The notes below the pieces were generated by a model. It was not told where the DNA came from. It ran no database searches and was given only the letters and a program-made list of their open reading frames with translations. Shown here one piece after another: positions 45,433 to 55,994 of a stretch of DNA of 64,000 nt. The position numbers were made by a program, and so were the translations under genes. The stretch spans positions 434,001 through 498,000 of the forward strand of contig JAILWY010000012.1 in assembly GCA_022113835.1 (NCBI GenBank). Direction: 5' to 3'. Each line of letters opens with the position of its first letter. Position 1 is the first letter of the stretch. The DNA is from Atopsyche davidsoni. Taxonomy: Eukaryota > Arthropoda > Insecta > Trichoptera > Hydrobiosidae.

Positions 45433-48406
45433 ATGGGTCAAGGGAGCAGTCAATTCACAGAAGAAGAACTGCAAGATTACCAGGTCATTCCTTTCTTTTC
45501 ATAGAATGACTAAATTTCCGTTTTTGTTGATAGTGTTTGTGCACGATTAATGTATTTTTTTAGCAAGAATCACACCGTTTTGAATATGATTGATGCTTGT
45601 AATAAAAGTGTAGACTTTGAAATGAAAATCAAAAATAAATAAATAATTTATTTACCTAAAACATACCTACTTGTTTTGATAATAGATAAATTTACCGCTT
45701 TCCTTGCTTTCTACAGAAAAGATGTACACTGAAATGATTAACACAAATTGAAACCAATATGATATCATTTGGTGTTTAGAGCATATTTTGTTATCAGGAG
45801 ATAAGCATTGGTATACCTTAATTATGTTCAACTGTATATTTATAGATTATATCTATGATAAAAAATTATTAAATACATAACGTACATTATAGTATGTTTG
45901 GATATTCAGATTGACTTAATATTATAAAACAATATTTTTACCACCCCCGCCACAACTGCCAAAATATTGAAAGTACTGTTATGAATCTATCATTATTCTT
46001 TACATTACAATTACATTTTCAAAAAAATTTCAGGATCTAACCTATTTCACAAAGAAGGAAGTCCTATTGTAAGTATGATTTTATTTATTATGTACTAATA
46101 AAAGTTTTACGTATCAAATACATTTTTCGTCCATTTTTAATTTGCTTGTATTGCAGTGCACACCAAAAATTCAAGGCATTAGCTCCAGAGAGGGTGGGAC
46201 ACAACAAAAATGCTAAATTACCAATGAGTAAAATCCTTCAGTATCCTGAGTTGAAAGTGAATCCCTTTGGTGAAAGAATATGCAAGATATTCAGTTCTAG
46301 TCATGATGGAGATTGCACTTTTGAAGACTTTCTGGATATGATGTCTGTATTTAGCGAGAGTGCTCCAAAAGCTGTTAAAGCAGAGCACGCTTTTAGAATA
46401 TTTGGTAAGAATATAAAGATATATATTTATCTATTTTTTATATATATTAATTATAAACTGCCAATTTTTAAAACATTCTTGCTTTTATTTTGACAAAAGT
46501 ATGGTTCTTTTTAGACACTTCCAATAACTTTTTCAATAAATTTTTCAGTTATAATATCTGGCTCAGAGCTAATATTTTTAACAACTGTACAGTTCTTGTT
46601 AAGAATGTTGATATTTGGCCGATCTTGAGTGTTAAATAAAAAACTAAATTAATCAGTATCATTACGAGATAAGCTGTTTACTAAGTAAAGATAGTTACAA
46701 AAAACCCAGATTAGTCTAAAGGTAGATCGAGCATAACTGAATCTTGAGTAATGTCAATGTTTTGATATTAGTAAATTTGAAAATAATCCTTAAATAAATA
46801 TTTTCTTTTATTTTTCATTAAAAATAAATGATAACTAAACAACAAATATTTATTTTAATATTTTAAATAAAATACTTTTGTGATTTTTAAGTTTTATTTT
46901 GTTGGTGGCCGGTTTCGATAACTTTTTACATTGGCATTATCAAACAAAGTCATGATGAAGTAAAACATGTGGAAAAATCACAAAAGTATTTTATTTAAAA
47001 TATTAAAATGGAATTTCACCAAGCCAAAAATATTGAATAACTATTTATTTAATTATTATGGGATTTCTTGGGTGTTAAGCTGCATGGTGTTATTAGTGTT
47101 TCAACGATTCGGTACTAGTACTAGGACTATATTCAGAGATCTCCAAGAAATCCCTGAAAATAGTCCCAGTACTAGGACCAAAACGTTGCAAGACAAATAA
47201 CACTATGAAATCCCAGAATCATCGTACAACAGTGACTGCCAAGACCTGTTAATACATTAACCTTTTTATTCTAAATTTTTAAATGTTTAGTTTAAACTAA
47301 CTACATAAATAAATAACTTTACATCAATATAAATTTTTAGTTTAAATGATGCATCAACATTAATTCTACATATGTTATTTTCAAATGATTGGTATAATGT
47401 TTTATAAGTTATGGCTATGTTTGTTTTTTTCGTTTTGTATTTTTATAGACTTTGATGGAGATGACATGCTGGGAGTGTCAGACTTGCGGCTGGTTATTGA
47501 GAAACTTTGTGGAACAGCTCAACATCTCAGTGAAAATGAAATGCAACATTTAATACAAAATCTCTTGGAGGAAGCAGATCTGGACGATGATGGAGCATTA
47601 TCTTTTGCAGAATTTGAACACATTATCGACAAGAGCTCTGATTTCTCTCAGTAAGTCTCTAAGATTTTAAATGTATTAACATTATTGTTTGAAGGTAAAA
47701 TATATAGAAATTTAATATTTTTGACAGAGAGTACTCGGTGGAATTCTATTTTAATATTCACTTTGTTTGATAATGCCAACGTGAAAGGTTGGCGAAAACG
47801 GTCACAAATAAAAAACGAACATGTGGAAAATCACTCAAGTATTTTATTCATAAAAATATTAAAATATATGGGTTTAATATTCAGGTATTCAAAAAAAAAA
47901 TTCAGTCAAAGATATCTAAGATTTTTACCATCACATTATTCATGTAAGTTATTAACTTTTTAAATGTCCAGCTCATACTAAAATATAAATGTTCAATTAT
48001 TTACTCAATGTCTTATAAATTTAAAAAAAAACAAATATTTAGTTTTACTTAAAACGTTCTAGATGAAATAAACTCATGAGATATCATACTGATTTTCCAA
48101 CATCGGTTAAATCCATAACGCTATTTAAGGGTTCAATGAAAGAGTAGCCATTTGCTTGGGGTGCATGTATGTTAAAAAAAATAGTAAATATCTTATCTAA
48201 AAAAAATTAAAAACTCTTTAAAAAATTTGTGGCCAAATATGGATAATTTGGAAAATATACAATAATTTTTTTTGATAGTTTTTTTTTTGAAGGAATTTAC
48301 TGTTTATCTGCATCTTCAGACTGAACTTTGGAAATTATTGTTGATTACCTGTGGATTAATAAACAGATTATGTTATTGTTGCAGTGCTTTTCGCATCCGG
48401 CTTTAG
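45433..48406 (+). CDS. calcium- and integrin-binding (CIB) family EF-hand protein
   Basis: Five coding exons: 45433-45483, 46034-46068, 46157-46404, 47449-47650 and 48385-48406. All are GT/AG with matching phases, 185 residues (CIB1/CIB2 are 187-191). It starts MGQGSSQFTEEELQDYQ, with Gly2 and a small residue pattern fitting N-myristoylation. Two canonical EF-hand loops are visible: DFDGDDMLGVSD (112-123) and DLDDDGALSFAE (155-166). The first two EF-hands are degenerate, as usual in the family. The tiny last exon gives the conserved family end FRIRL. CIB proteins are calcium/magnesium sensors that bind integrin cytoplasmic tails and mechanotransduction channels. Which of the CIB paralogues it matches cannot be decided here. 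A candidate AATAAA is at 48684. Confidence 0.92.
46855..47040 (+). repeat. interspersed repeat family A, copy 5 (self-inverted)
   Basis: Left segment TAAATAAAATACTTTTGTGA is complementary to the right segment TCACAAAAGTATTTTATTTA. A GGCCGGTTTCGATAACTTTT and CATTGGCATTATCAAAC core lies between them. It ends with AAAATGGAATTTCACCAAG. It lies in the third intron of the CIB gene. Confidence 0.8.
47060..47212. repeat. foldback repeat in the CIB intron
   Basis: TGGGATTTCTTGG and the 47080-47130 segment (GGTGTTATTAGTGTTTC, GTACTAGTACTAGGACTAT) are complementary, with mismatches, to 47158-47212 (ATAGTCCCAGTACTAGGACC, CAAATAACACTATGAAATCC). The spacer is about 28 bases. It abuts family-A copy 5. Confidence 0.7.
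47725..47865 (+). repeat. interspersed repeat family A, copy 6
   Basis: Contains GAGAGTACTCGGTGGAATTC, TGATAATGCCAACGTGAAAG, GTTGGCGAAAACGGTCAC and ATGTGGAAAATCACTCAAGT. It shows both ends of the family around its core. It lies in the last CIB intron. Confidence 0.85.
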
Positions 48407-48411
48407 ACCTT

Positions 48412-48505
48412 CTTCTTCTTCGGGTGCCTCTCCTTAAAGGGGTTGGCGACTATCTCACTGAGCATTTATTTATGTTGAGCCAGTGTTCATGGTTTTCTTA
48501 GGGAA
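48412..48505 (+). repeat. interspersed repeat family B, copy 3, in the CIB 3'UTR
   Basis: CTTCTTCTTCGGGTGCCTCT begins six bases after the CIB stop codon, then GGGGTTGGCGACTATCTCAC and GAGCCAGTGTTCATGGTTTT follow. The element therefore occupies the start of the 3'UTR. Confidence 0.75.
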
Positions 48506-48683
48506 AATGGTGTAGTGGGTCCCCGGGTCCTTAGGCCAACAAGGAGATTCAGAGAAGACTGATTTTCGTGCAATAGAACTCTCAAGCCATTTTTACCCTT
48601 TGTTATTATTTGCCAATATTGATATTATTTGATGAAGTATTTTTATTTAATTTATGTTGTATTTATTTGCTGTATGTGTTTCT

Positions 48684-48689
48684 AATAAA
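48684..48689 (+). terminator. poly(A) signal AATAAA of the CIB gene
   Basis: Canonical AATAAA about 280 bases after the CIB stop codon. A TTTATT at 48955-48960 is a possible poly(A) signal of the convergent OSTC gene on the other strand. Confidence 0.55.
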
Positions 48690-49262
48690 TTGATTAATAC
48701 TTCTGAATAAATTTCTTTCTTGATACTATTTTAAAAAAATAATAGACAGTGGTTTTATAATTTTTATTTTTTGAAATTGAATAATGAATTTTTCGTTACA
48801 ATATACAAATGTATATTTGAATTAATAGTAAATTCAATTGTGACGATCACAGCTTATTTCAGAAGACCTCATTAATGCTAATAAGCAGTACTTTCTGAAG
48901 CATTGCCAAATCATATATCATTTCAAAGGCTTAAAATTTAACACAATATTTAATTTTATTCACATTCTAGTTTTTTCTTAAATACAAAAAACACAAGATA
49001 ATTAATATTTTAGACCAAACATGATTGAATAGTTTGAAAATATTTAATATATTCTAGTATGTCATTCTGTAAAGGTATAAGATCCCTCATATATTCCCAG
49101 TAATACTATATATCCACACAACTGGGAATAAAGCTGAATTTTGTATTGAACCAAATGACATACACATTAGTGCCCGTGGGATTCAATACAAATAGTTTTG
49201 GTTCGTGAGAACCTGTGAATATGTAAGGGGCCTTCTAGTGACACTATCTTACTGTAACTTTT

Positions 49263-50002
49263 TTATGCTTGTAAATATCCTGGCAACTTCATTCTCATAA
49301 AGATCCAAGTCGTAAAGAATGATACAAGGATGCATATAAATCCAACAGATATTAATAAGATTCTGTTAAGTTTGGGAGTAGAAGGATTATGTGTTCTATC
49401 CAAAATTATAAATCCGAGTCCACCCATAGAGAACAAAAAGCTGGACGCTAGTCCTTCCATAATGTACTGGCCGTTGACTCTGTTGGGCATAAAGGCTACA
49501 GGCCGTGAGTGTCCGTGCTCATCTGTGGTAGACCCCACACTTGGAGGTTCTACAATTACATCAAATATGATTCCTGAAATCATTAAAAGTATATCATTAT
49601 TAATTCAATTCGTTCTACAAGTACCAATCTTAAAATATATAAAATGAGTGCTTATTCTTCCAGTCCTAAGCCCAAAGCGCGAAGTTTCATATGTTCTCGT
49701 CTGTCCCGTCACATTAAAATAAACAACTATAACTGACATATTGGTTCAAGCCACAAAAAAATGCATTGGAGTGGAAATACTTTTAATTTTAGGCATTAAT
49801 AAATAATTATTTTATCTTTATACTTAATAAATACAAAACACCGGTACGGCACAAAAAACTAACCTCCTGTCACAAGGAAATAAGATACCAATACAAATGA
49901 GAACATAGCCATTGCCGATGGTTGCTGTAGCCATGACGGTTTTTTTATTTTTATGTTTGGTATTTCTAATACATTATAAGGTAATGAATATAAAGCCTCC
50001 AT
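49263..50002 (-). CDS. OSTC: oligosaccharyltransferase complex subunit OSTC
   Basis: Two coding exons on the minus strand: 50002-49864 and 49573-49263 (donor GTTAGT, acceptor TTTCAG), 149 residues, the same length as animal OSTC. It starts [20 protein letters not shown] and continues [20 protein letters not shown], all typical of the family. Three membrane segments follow at about residues 32-48, 84-102 and 118-138. The VEPPSVGS and [20 protein letters not shown] signatures are intact. OSTC (DC2) is the ER-membrane subunit linking the STT3A oligosaccharyltransferase to the Sec61 translocon for co-translational N-glycosylation. It is convergent with the CIB gene and divergent from the gene at 50809. 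Confidence 0.96.
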
Positions 50003-50808
50003 TATAACAATTTACAAGTGAATTTGTATACGAATACGTGTCGGAAAGTTGACGTTGAATTGAGAGTACGACTATTATTGCTATGTTTAAAAAAACTATT
50101 TTCCAAAGACACAACACCGAAAATAAAATGAATATAACAATAAAAATTTAAGAATTCCTTAATTTTATAATTACAAAAATACTTCTAGGTTTATTGATAA
50201 CATCAAATGTGCATTGATTGGTTTTGAATTATTATTTCATTATTGGCATTAAAAGAAATTAAATTTACCCATAAAGTCTATCACTAATAACATATCATAT
50301 GTGACCAGAAATTCAAGATGATTATTTATGCTGAAGTAATTCAAAAATATGTTTTATTTTCAATATCTCAGCATGAATTGTATAAAAGGGAATATTTTTT
50401 CTATACAGCTGGCATCACAAAAATGAAATAACTCATTTTTCTATTTTTTATTGTTGATATATGTTTTAATTTATAAAGCATCATTCTAAAATTCATATGT
50501 AAAATTATTTGTAAGATTTTTTTTAAAGATATTGATTTGTTTTCATTCTTGTTCAGCGGTGTGATAGTGGTTCTACCGACCCAGCTCTCTTCCGGGGAGA
50601 AGAGACATCCTCTGTAGTCGATGACTTGGGCAGGGAGGCGTGATTTTTAACTCGGGCAAATAATAACAAAACAAGAGTGAAGTACACGTCAGTTTAGAAG
50701 TTTTCCGTTTTGTCCGAATTCTTGTCAAAATGGGTTTCTTTGCCTGGAATTAATTAAGCAGTTTTAAGAGAAAATGTACATTTGGAATAGTAAAAAATAC
50801 TTTTTATC
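50003..50808. promoter_or_regulatory. shared intergenic region between divergent genes
   Basis: About 800 bases between the OSTC start (minus strand) and the next gene (plus strand), expected to hold both promoters. A short GC-richer segment at 50555-50640 stands out from AT-rich surroundings. No TATA box is convincing. Confidence 0.4.
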
Positions 50809-51215
50809 ATGAAGTCGGGACTGGAAAACGTATATCGATGGTTATTGCTGATCTCAGTCCTGTCGAGGTATTTAAAATTAACGTATTCTTTTTGCCTACT
50901 TTTATTTACAATTATGAATATCATAATTGTTATATCTTATACATTTTTTAGTGGGGTATTGTTTGTCTTGGTTGCATCTGAAGTTAACCATTCACAAAAT
51001 GATAGACTAAATGTAACAACAAAATCTGTCGAGGTTAAGATTTCTGTTGAGCAATTATTGACTACCGAAGAAACTGTTGAAAAACCACCAACAGAAGATG
51101 AATTGCTGGATGTCAGACTTACTAACTATGAACAAGATGCTAGGGCAGATGTGCCAAGAGGTCAAGAATTTGTTTTTGCTGAAGCATTATCCCAGAACTC
51201 CGCTTTAGCCAGTGG
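50809..51215 (+). CDS. 5' exons of an unidentified secreted or membrane protein (partial)
   Basis: Exon 1 is 50809-50867 and exon 2 is 50952-51215, joined across an 84-base intron (GTATTT to TTTTTAG); exon 2 ends at a donor GTGAG. The spliced start is MKSGLENVYRWLLLISVLSS then GVLFVLVASEV, a signal peptide or signal anchor. It is followed by a hydrophilic acidic stretch (SVEQLLTTEETVEKPPTEDE, RADVPRGQEFVFAEALSQNS) with NHS and NVT glycosylation sequons. I do not recognise the family. Because the intron length is divisible by 3 and lacks stops, retention would insert 28 residues, largely hydrophobic. Downstream exons were not found before the window ends. Confidence 0.6.
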
Positions 51216-52379
51216 GTGAGTTACAATATATTTTTATTATCAACCAGCGGTGTCGGTTAATTATTCATCATATTTGTATTACCTTATTAAAACATATTTT
51301 GTTTATTAACCCTATCATGCACATAAGATTTGTTATTTTGGCATAAAATTATTGCAATTACTTCCTTGGTTTAATCTTACCATGTATCATTACTTACATA
51401 TTTTATTACATAGCTATTATTTTATTATCCATACAAAAAATAGATAACACTAAATAATACCGTTATTTCAAAATATCATAAATTCCACCAAGATCAAACG
51501 ATAATGTAGTGTACAATTAAATCTGCAGTTGGGCTATTGTGACTGACCATGGATTGGTGCATAAAAACTTGCCGGCCTAATTGTGTGTTTTGAGAATCAT
51601 TTTTTGTTCACACTCGCATCCTAATCTTGCTTTACACAACAAAAACTGAAAGAGGACTGTGAGTTCTGCCTGGGATATTTTGTTTAAAAAGAAGGCATTC
51701 CAAGCCTCTTCGATGAACCTGAGTTATTTATAAGGCACTCAATAGATTAAACATTGACTCAAACTCCACTATTGCCTTAAAGCATATCTTGCCATCACCT
51801 TACCTTAGCAATACTAAGTGTTCATAAAAATTATATTTTACTTACTTAATTCAAAAGAATGAAGCCTTTGTGTGTCTGTATGACTGTATAATGGTGTAAA
51901 TAAATTTTATTATGTGTAAAAATAGAAGAAATTGGTTGCAAGTATATTTCAATATGCAACATAATTTATTACAAGTAATGCCATTTTATTTGGAGTAATA
52001 TCAAACTTGCCAAATAATTTTGGTATGATTCCACCAGTGCCATAGATTATTATTTGGAAATACACCTATCCCTCGATTTACACGTTATTTTATTTACACA
52101 ATTTCACTTTTACAGTTTTTAAAAACACGTTGAATTGAATTAATGTTGAACGAGGTCTTCTATTTCAGAGAGATATTAATAAAAGGTTAACTCAATATGA
52201 GGACGTCTATAAAGATTTTTACAAAATCTAAACACAATTGTAAATTACGAATTTCATTACCGAGGTTTGCCAATCCGAAATTGTTTCTAATTCATCTAAC
52301 ATCTAACTTGAATCGCATCAAATACTATATATTATTATACTATCTATACTATTTTTATGTTTTTAAAGGCAATCAATAT

Positions 52380-52540
52380 TTTTGACTAAAGAGTACTTGG
52401 TAGAACTCCATTTTAATATTTTAATAAAAATACTTAATATTTTGAATAAAAATACTTGAGTGATTTTCCACATTTTTGTTTTTATTAGTGACCGGTTTCG
52501 CCAACCTTTCACGTTGGCATTATCAAACAGAGTGAGATTT
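52380..52540 (-). repeat. interspersed repeat family A, copy 7
   Basis: Minus-strand copy with AGAGTACTTGGTAGAACTCC, an internal duplication of the AATAAAAATACTT part, ACTTGAGTGATTTTCCACAT, GTGACCGGTTTCGCCAACCT and CACGTTGGCATTATCAAACA. With copy 6 it is the best guide to a consensus. Confidence 0.87.
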
Positions 52541-53580
52541 TATATAATACTAAGCAATTAGGTAAACAATTGTTAGAGGGAGAGGTTGTTGGAAAGAGAG
52601 AGAATGATTGTCAGGTGGTAAGGGCTAATGTGATTTTAATGTACCTGACGAGTGGAGGATTCTATATAATTGCAAATTTTTAGTTTTAGGTTCAGAAAAT
52701 TACTTTAAGTTTTCTTATCGCTGGTGTTGATAATAATATTTTTAAAAAAATCTAATTCTCAGTGCATGCTTTATGTATATTTTTGCTTATTAGATAAATA
52801 AACTTAAATATTTCCTGAACTACTCAAATGGAAATAAACAAAAAGGTTTTTTTTCTTTCTATTTGTAATATTGTGGACTGATTAGTTGGGATTCAAGTAT
52901 TATATGGAAAACAAAAAAATCTAAAAAGTAGGTTGTCAAGTTAATGCGGCCGATTTTCTAAAAAAAAAAATAGCCTTAAGGGGGAAGTAGTTTTCTTGTA
53001 ATTAATCGGAATGAATCTTTGTTGCAATATTATTGATTGAAATATCTGAACTCCAGTGATTGCTCGGATGTGCCAGTGTAGTCGGCCAAAAATAGGATAC
53101 GTTTTGCACGGATAAGTTTAAATCCATACACAGTCACAGTAAGGATGGTTGCATAAGATTCAAAGGAATTTAGTACATGTGCTGATAGGCTTCATAAATA
53201 AAAATATTCTTATTTGAAAACTTTTTCTTTTTTTTCAATAGATCTGTTCCAATTTTTCGAAACAGATCTTGTATCTTTTTTATTTTAACGGTAATTAATT
53301 TTGTGCAATATTTGGATTTTCAAAAATTCGCACTTGTAACGTTTTTAGTGACGGTAAAAGCGGAAACATCCTAGGTAAATACTACCGAACTCAATAGAAT
53401 CCGAGCGCATTATGTCACGCAGTTGTGCAGTTTTGCGTCTCAAATCTTACAATCGCTCTTCGTTTCCGTTCGTTTAGTGAATAGATGTCTATTGTTGCGG
53501 CTGTCGCAGAGTTTGTTGAATAAAAGCCCATTCGTCGTAACGAGTCAGTCACCCGAGCCGGCCGGTCTCGCAGGCGGTGG

Positions 53581-53627
53581 GGGCGGCGAGGGGCGGCGAG
53601 GGGCGGCGAGGGGCGGCGAGGGGCGGC
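53581..53627 (+). repeat. 10-bp minisatellite (GGGCGGCGAG)
   Basis: About 4.7 tandem units. Gly/Arg open frames over it are repeat translations. Confidence 0.92.
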
Positions 53628-54074
53628 TCCGTCTCAGCCCGCGCCCCCGGCCGCTCGCTCTCCTGCCGAGTCGCCGAAACCGGTCACGTCTTGCATCGTG
53701 TCTTCGTTTAATGAAAATTTTAGTTACTGTAGAGATAGACAAACGCTGAAAAACTTTTCAATAATTCCGTATACAATCCATCTTTTGAAATTATTTTCTA
53801 GAAACGATAATTTATTTGAAAAACAGTAATGTTTGTCATTGGTTTTGTTTACTTTTCAATTGATGCGTTTCTCATTTGTATCGGCATAATATTTGCCAAC
53901 GGATGACGAGCGACTGCGGGTGGCTCGACCTGATGCGCTATTTCGGGATAGACTTCTTGAAGTATTTTTTAAATTATATTTATGACAACCTGGCGCAGGT
54001 CACTTGCGAGTCGTCGTATCTCTCGAATGTATTTATTGCATTTATGAGTTGTATCTGTAGAAGAACCCCCTACA

Positions 54075-54172
54075 TTATTTTCCCTAGGATAACCGTGAAC
54101 ACTGGCTAAGCATAAATATATGCTCAGGGAGACGGTCGCTAACCTCCTCTGAGGAGAGGCACCCGAAGAAGA
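54075..54172 (-). repeat. interspersed repeat family B, copy 4
   Basis: Minus-strand copy: TTTTCCCTAGGATAACCGTG, AACACTGGCTAAGCATAAAT, GGTCGCTAACCTCCTCTGAG and GAGGCACCCGAAGAAGAAG. Its GAAGAAGAAG end matches the CTTCTTCTTC start of copy 3, so a short trinucleotide tail is part of the family, as in some SINEs. Confidence 0.75.
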
Positions 54173-55994
54173 AGTATCTCTCGAGCGCTCTTGACTTAAG
54201 TTTCATTACCATGCGGCTATTATAATGGTTTTTGCATTTAGCTATTAGAATGCTTCTGTCGGTCAGTGTTCGGTTTCTACTTAAGATCGTAATGTAGCTA
54301 CGGACAAGGGCATCATTGTTAGGCCATCGCCTGTTTTTACTAATAATTAATCACAATTCACAGTTTCATGCAGGTATCTCTCAATTCATCGATAATAAAA
54401 GCCAGTAGTATATTTATTTTGAACGCATTTCGTGACTCGCGGGAGCGATGGACGCATCTCTCGCCGGGACGCGCTGCGCTCTCGGCTGCAGGTGCAGAAT
54501 TTTGCCCCTGATGAAAAGCGATGTTTTCTTGCCATCTGCCCCGCGGCACTATTTCCTCCGCCAGCGCGGGCAGCGAGATCGATTAATAAGCAGTCATCGT
54601 GAACTTGCCGCTGAATTAGTATTCGAGTCGGCAGTAAACAGGAGTAAACAATGGCGCCCATTGCAGCCCCCGCACTCCCTCGCGGGCATCACCGGGTATA
54701 ACGGTCCGTCCGCCGAAACTCACGAGACTCTGAGACCCCCCAGATCGAATAATGTTCCGAGTATTCTTTCTGCGTGAACGCTTTCGTCCGGTGTTTTGCA
54801 ATCGAAGATGAATTTATAGGAAAAGTCACGCAAAACACTTTGAACGAAGAAGTGATTGTGAAACATCCGGCGGCCCAGCGCGGGTAAAGAGGAAAAGCTC
54901 GCGCCTGTGTATACTCGTAATGCTTGCGTTCAGTCGAAGCGCAGCAGGCCGTCCCGTTCTCGATTCGGAGTTAGTGTCGTATAATGAAACTGGTATTGTC
55001 GAAATTATCGGTCTGATCATATGTAAACTTGGAGCACTCGAGGGATACCTACGACCTTTATTGCTCGGTTATTACACTCGGGCATCCCAAATCGCCCTCT
55101 AGATTCCCAATTGACTTCCGTGTTGTTTCGCTAGAAGGAGAAGGGCCCCGCTCCAGTCCAGCCGTGGGGCGTGAGTGGTGAAGTGTGCGTCGGTTCGGCC
55201 GCCATCGGTATTGATACAGTTTACCTCCAGTTTGTAGGTTCGGCTATGAAGCATGCGAAAGCGGGCAGTCGCGTGTGTTGACCGGTCAACGTAATTGACG
55301 ATGCGGTGGATGCTTTTGTGAATAAACCTGTGAAGTTATCGCGGTATATCATCACTCCGTTTGAATTCATCGTGGTCATGAAGTTATTCATGTATAGTAG
55401 TCAGAATGAAGTTATTCTCGTGTGGTAGTTATTTTTGTATCTATTGAAATGATTTTTTTAAATAATCATAACATAAGCTAATTTTTATATTTTCTTAAGT
55501 CGAATTCATTGTGTATTATCGTGTACATGAGGTAAATACCGGTGACGTAACACAGCTGAAACACAATCTTACTTAAATTGCTATAGTTAAAAACGGGAAA
55601 AATATATATCGCTTAAAATCTGTACGGCTTGTGAATTCCCCGATAGAATGCTTCTACTGAAATACCTGAGTGATTTTCGTTTGGCCAAAAATAAGATCAT
55701 GCGGTCTCATAATTAGCACCCTGATGCATTCGTATTCGTCTCGCACTGGATTGTCAGTGGTCGTTGCACCGCATGCCGCACGCCGGGCCGCTTCAGGTTC
55801 GCCGGCGTCTCGAATGGAAGTAACGTTGACTCATATCAATGAAAGTTTCTCACCTCGCGGCGGAGTCAACAGCCGCCCGGGGACCGAAAGAGCCCGGCGC
55901 AGGTAGGCGGTAAGGTGACTCTGCACCAATGTACTACACGTGGCGGAAGGCGGCTGGGGTGTGGGGTGTGCCGAGTTGGGGACGGTTGACTTAA

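Larger units (their letters stand above)
51216..55994. other. region downstream of the unidentified gene, no exon recognised
   Basis: Could be a long intron of the preceding gene or intergenic. It is AT-rich to about 53.4 kb, then GC-richer. It contains repeat family A (52380-52540) and B (54075-54172), a GC minisatellite (53581) and no domain I recognise on either strand. Confidence 0.5.

Noticed and set aside
53876..54000. Possible exon (TSDCGWLDLMRYFGIDFLKY) ending at a GTCACT
   Set aside because: The donor is poor, no acceptor or neighbouring exon is visible, and family B repeat follows closely.
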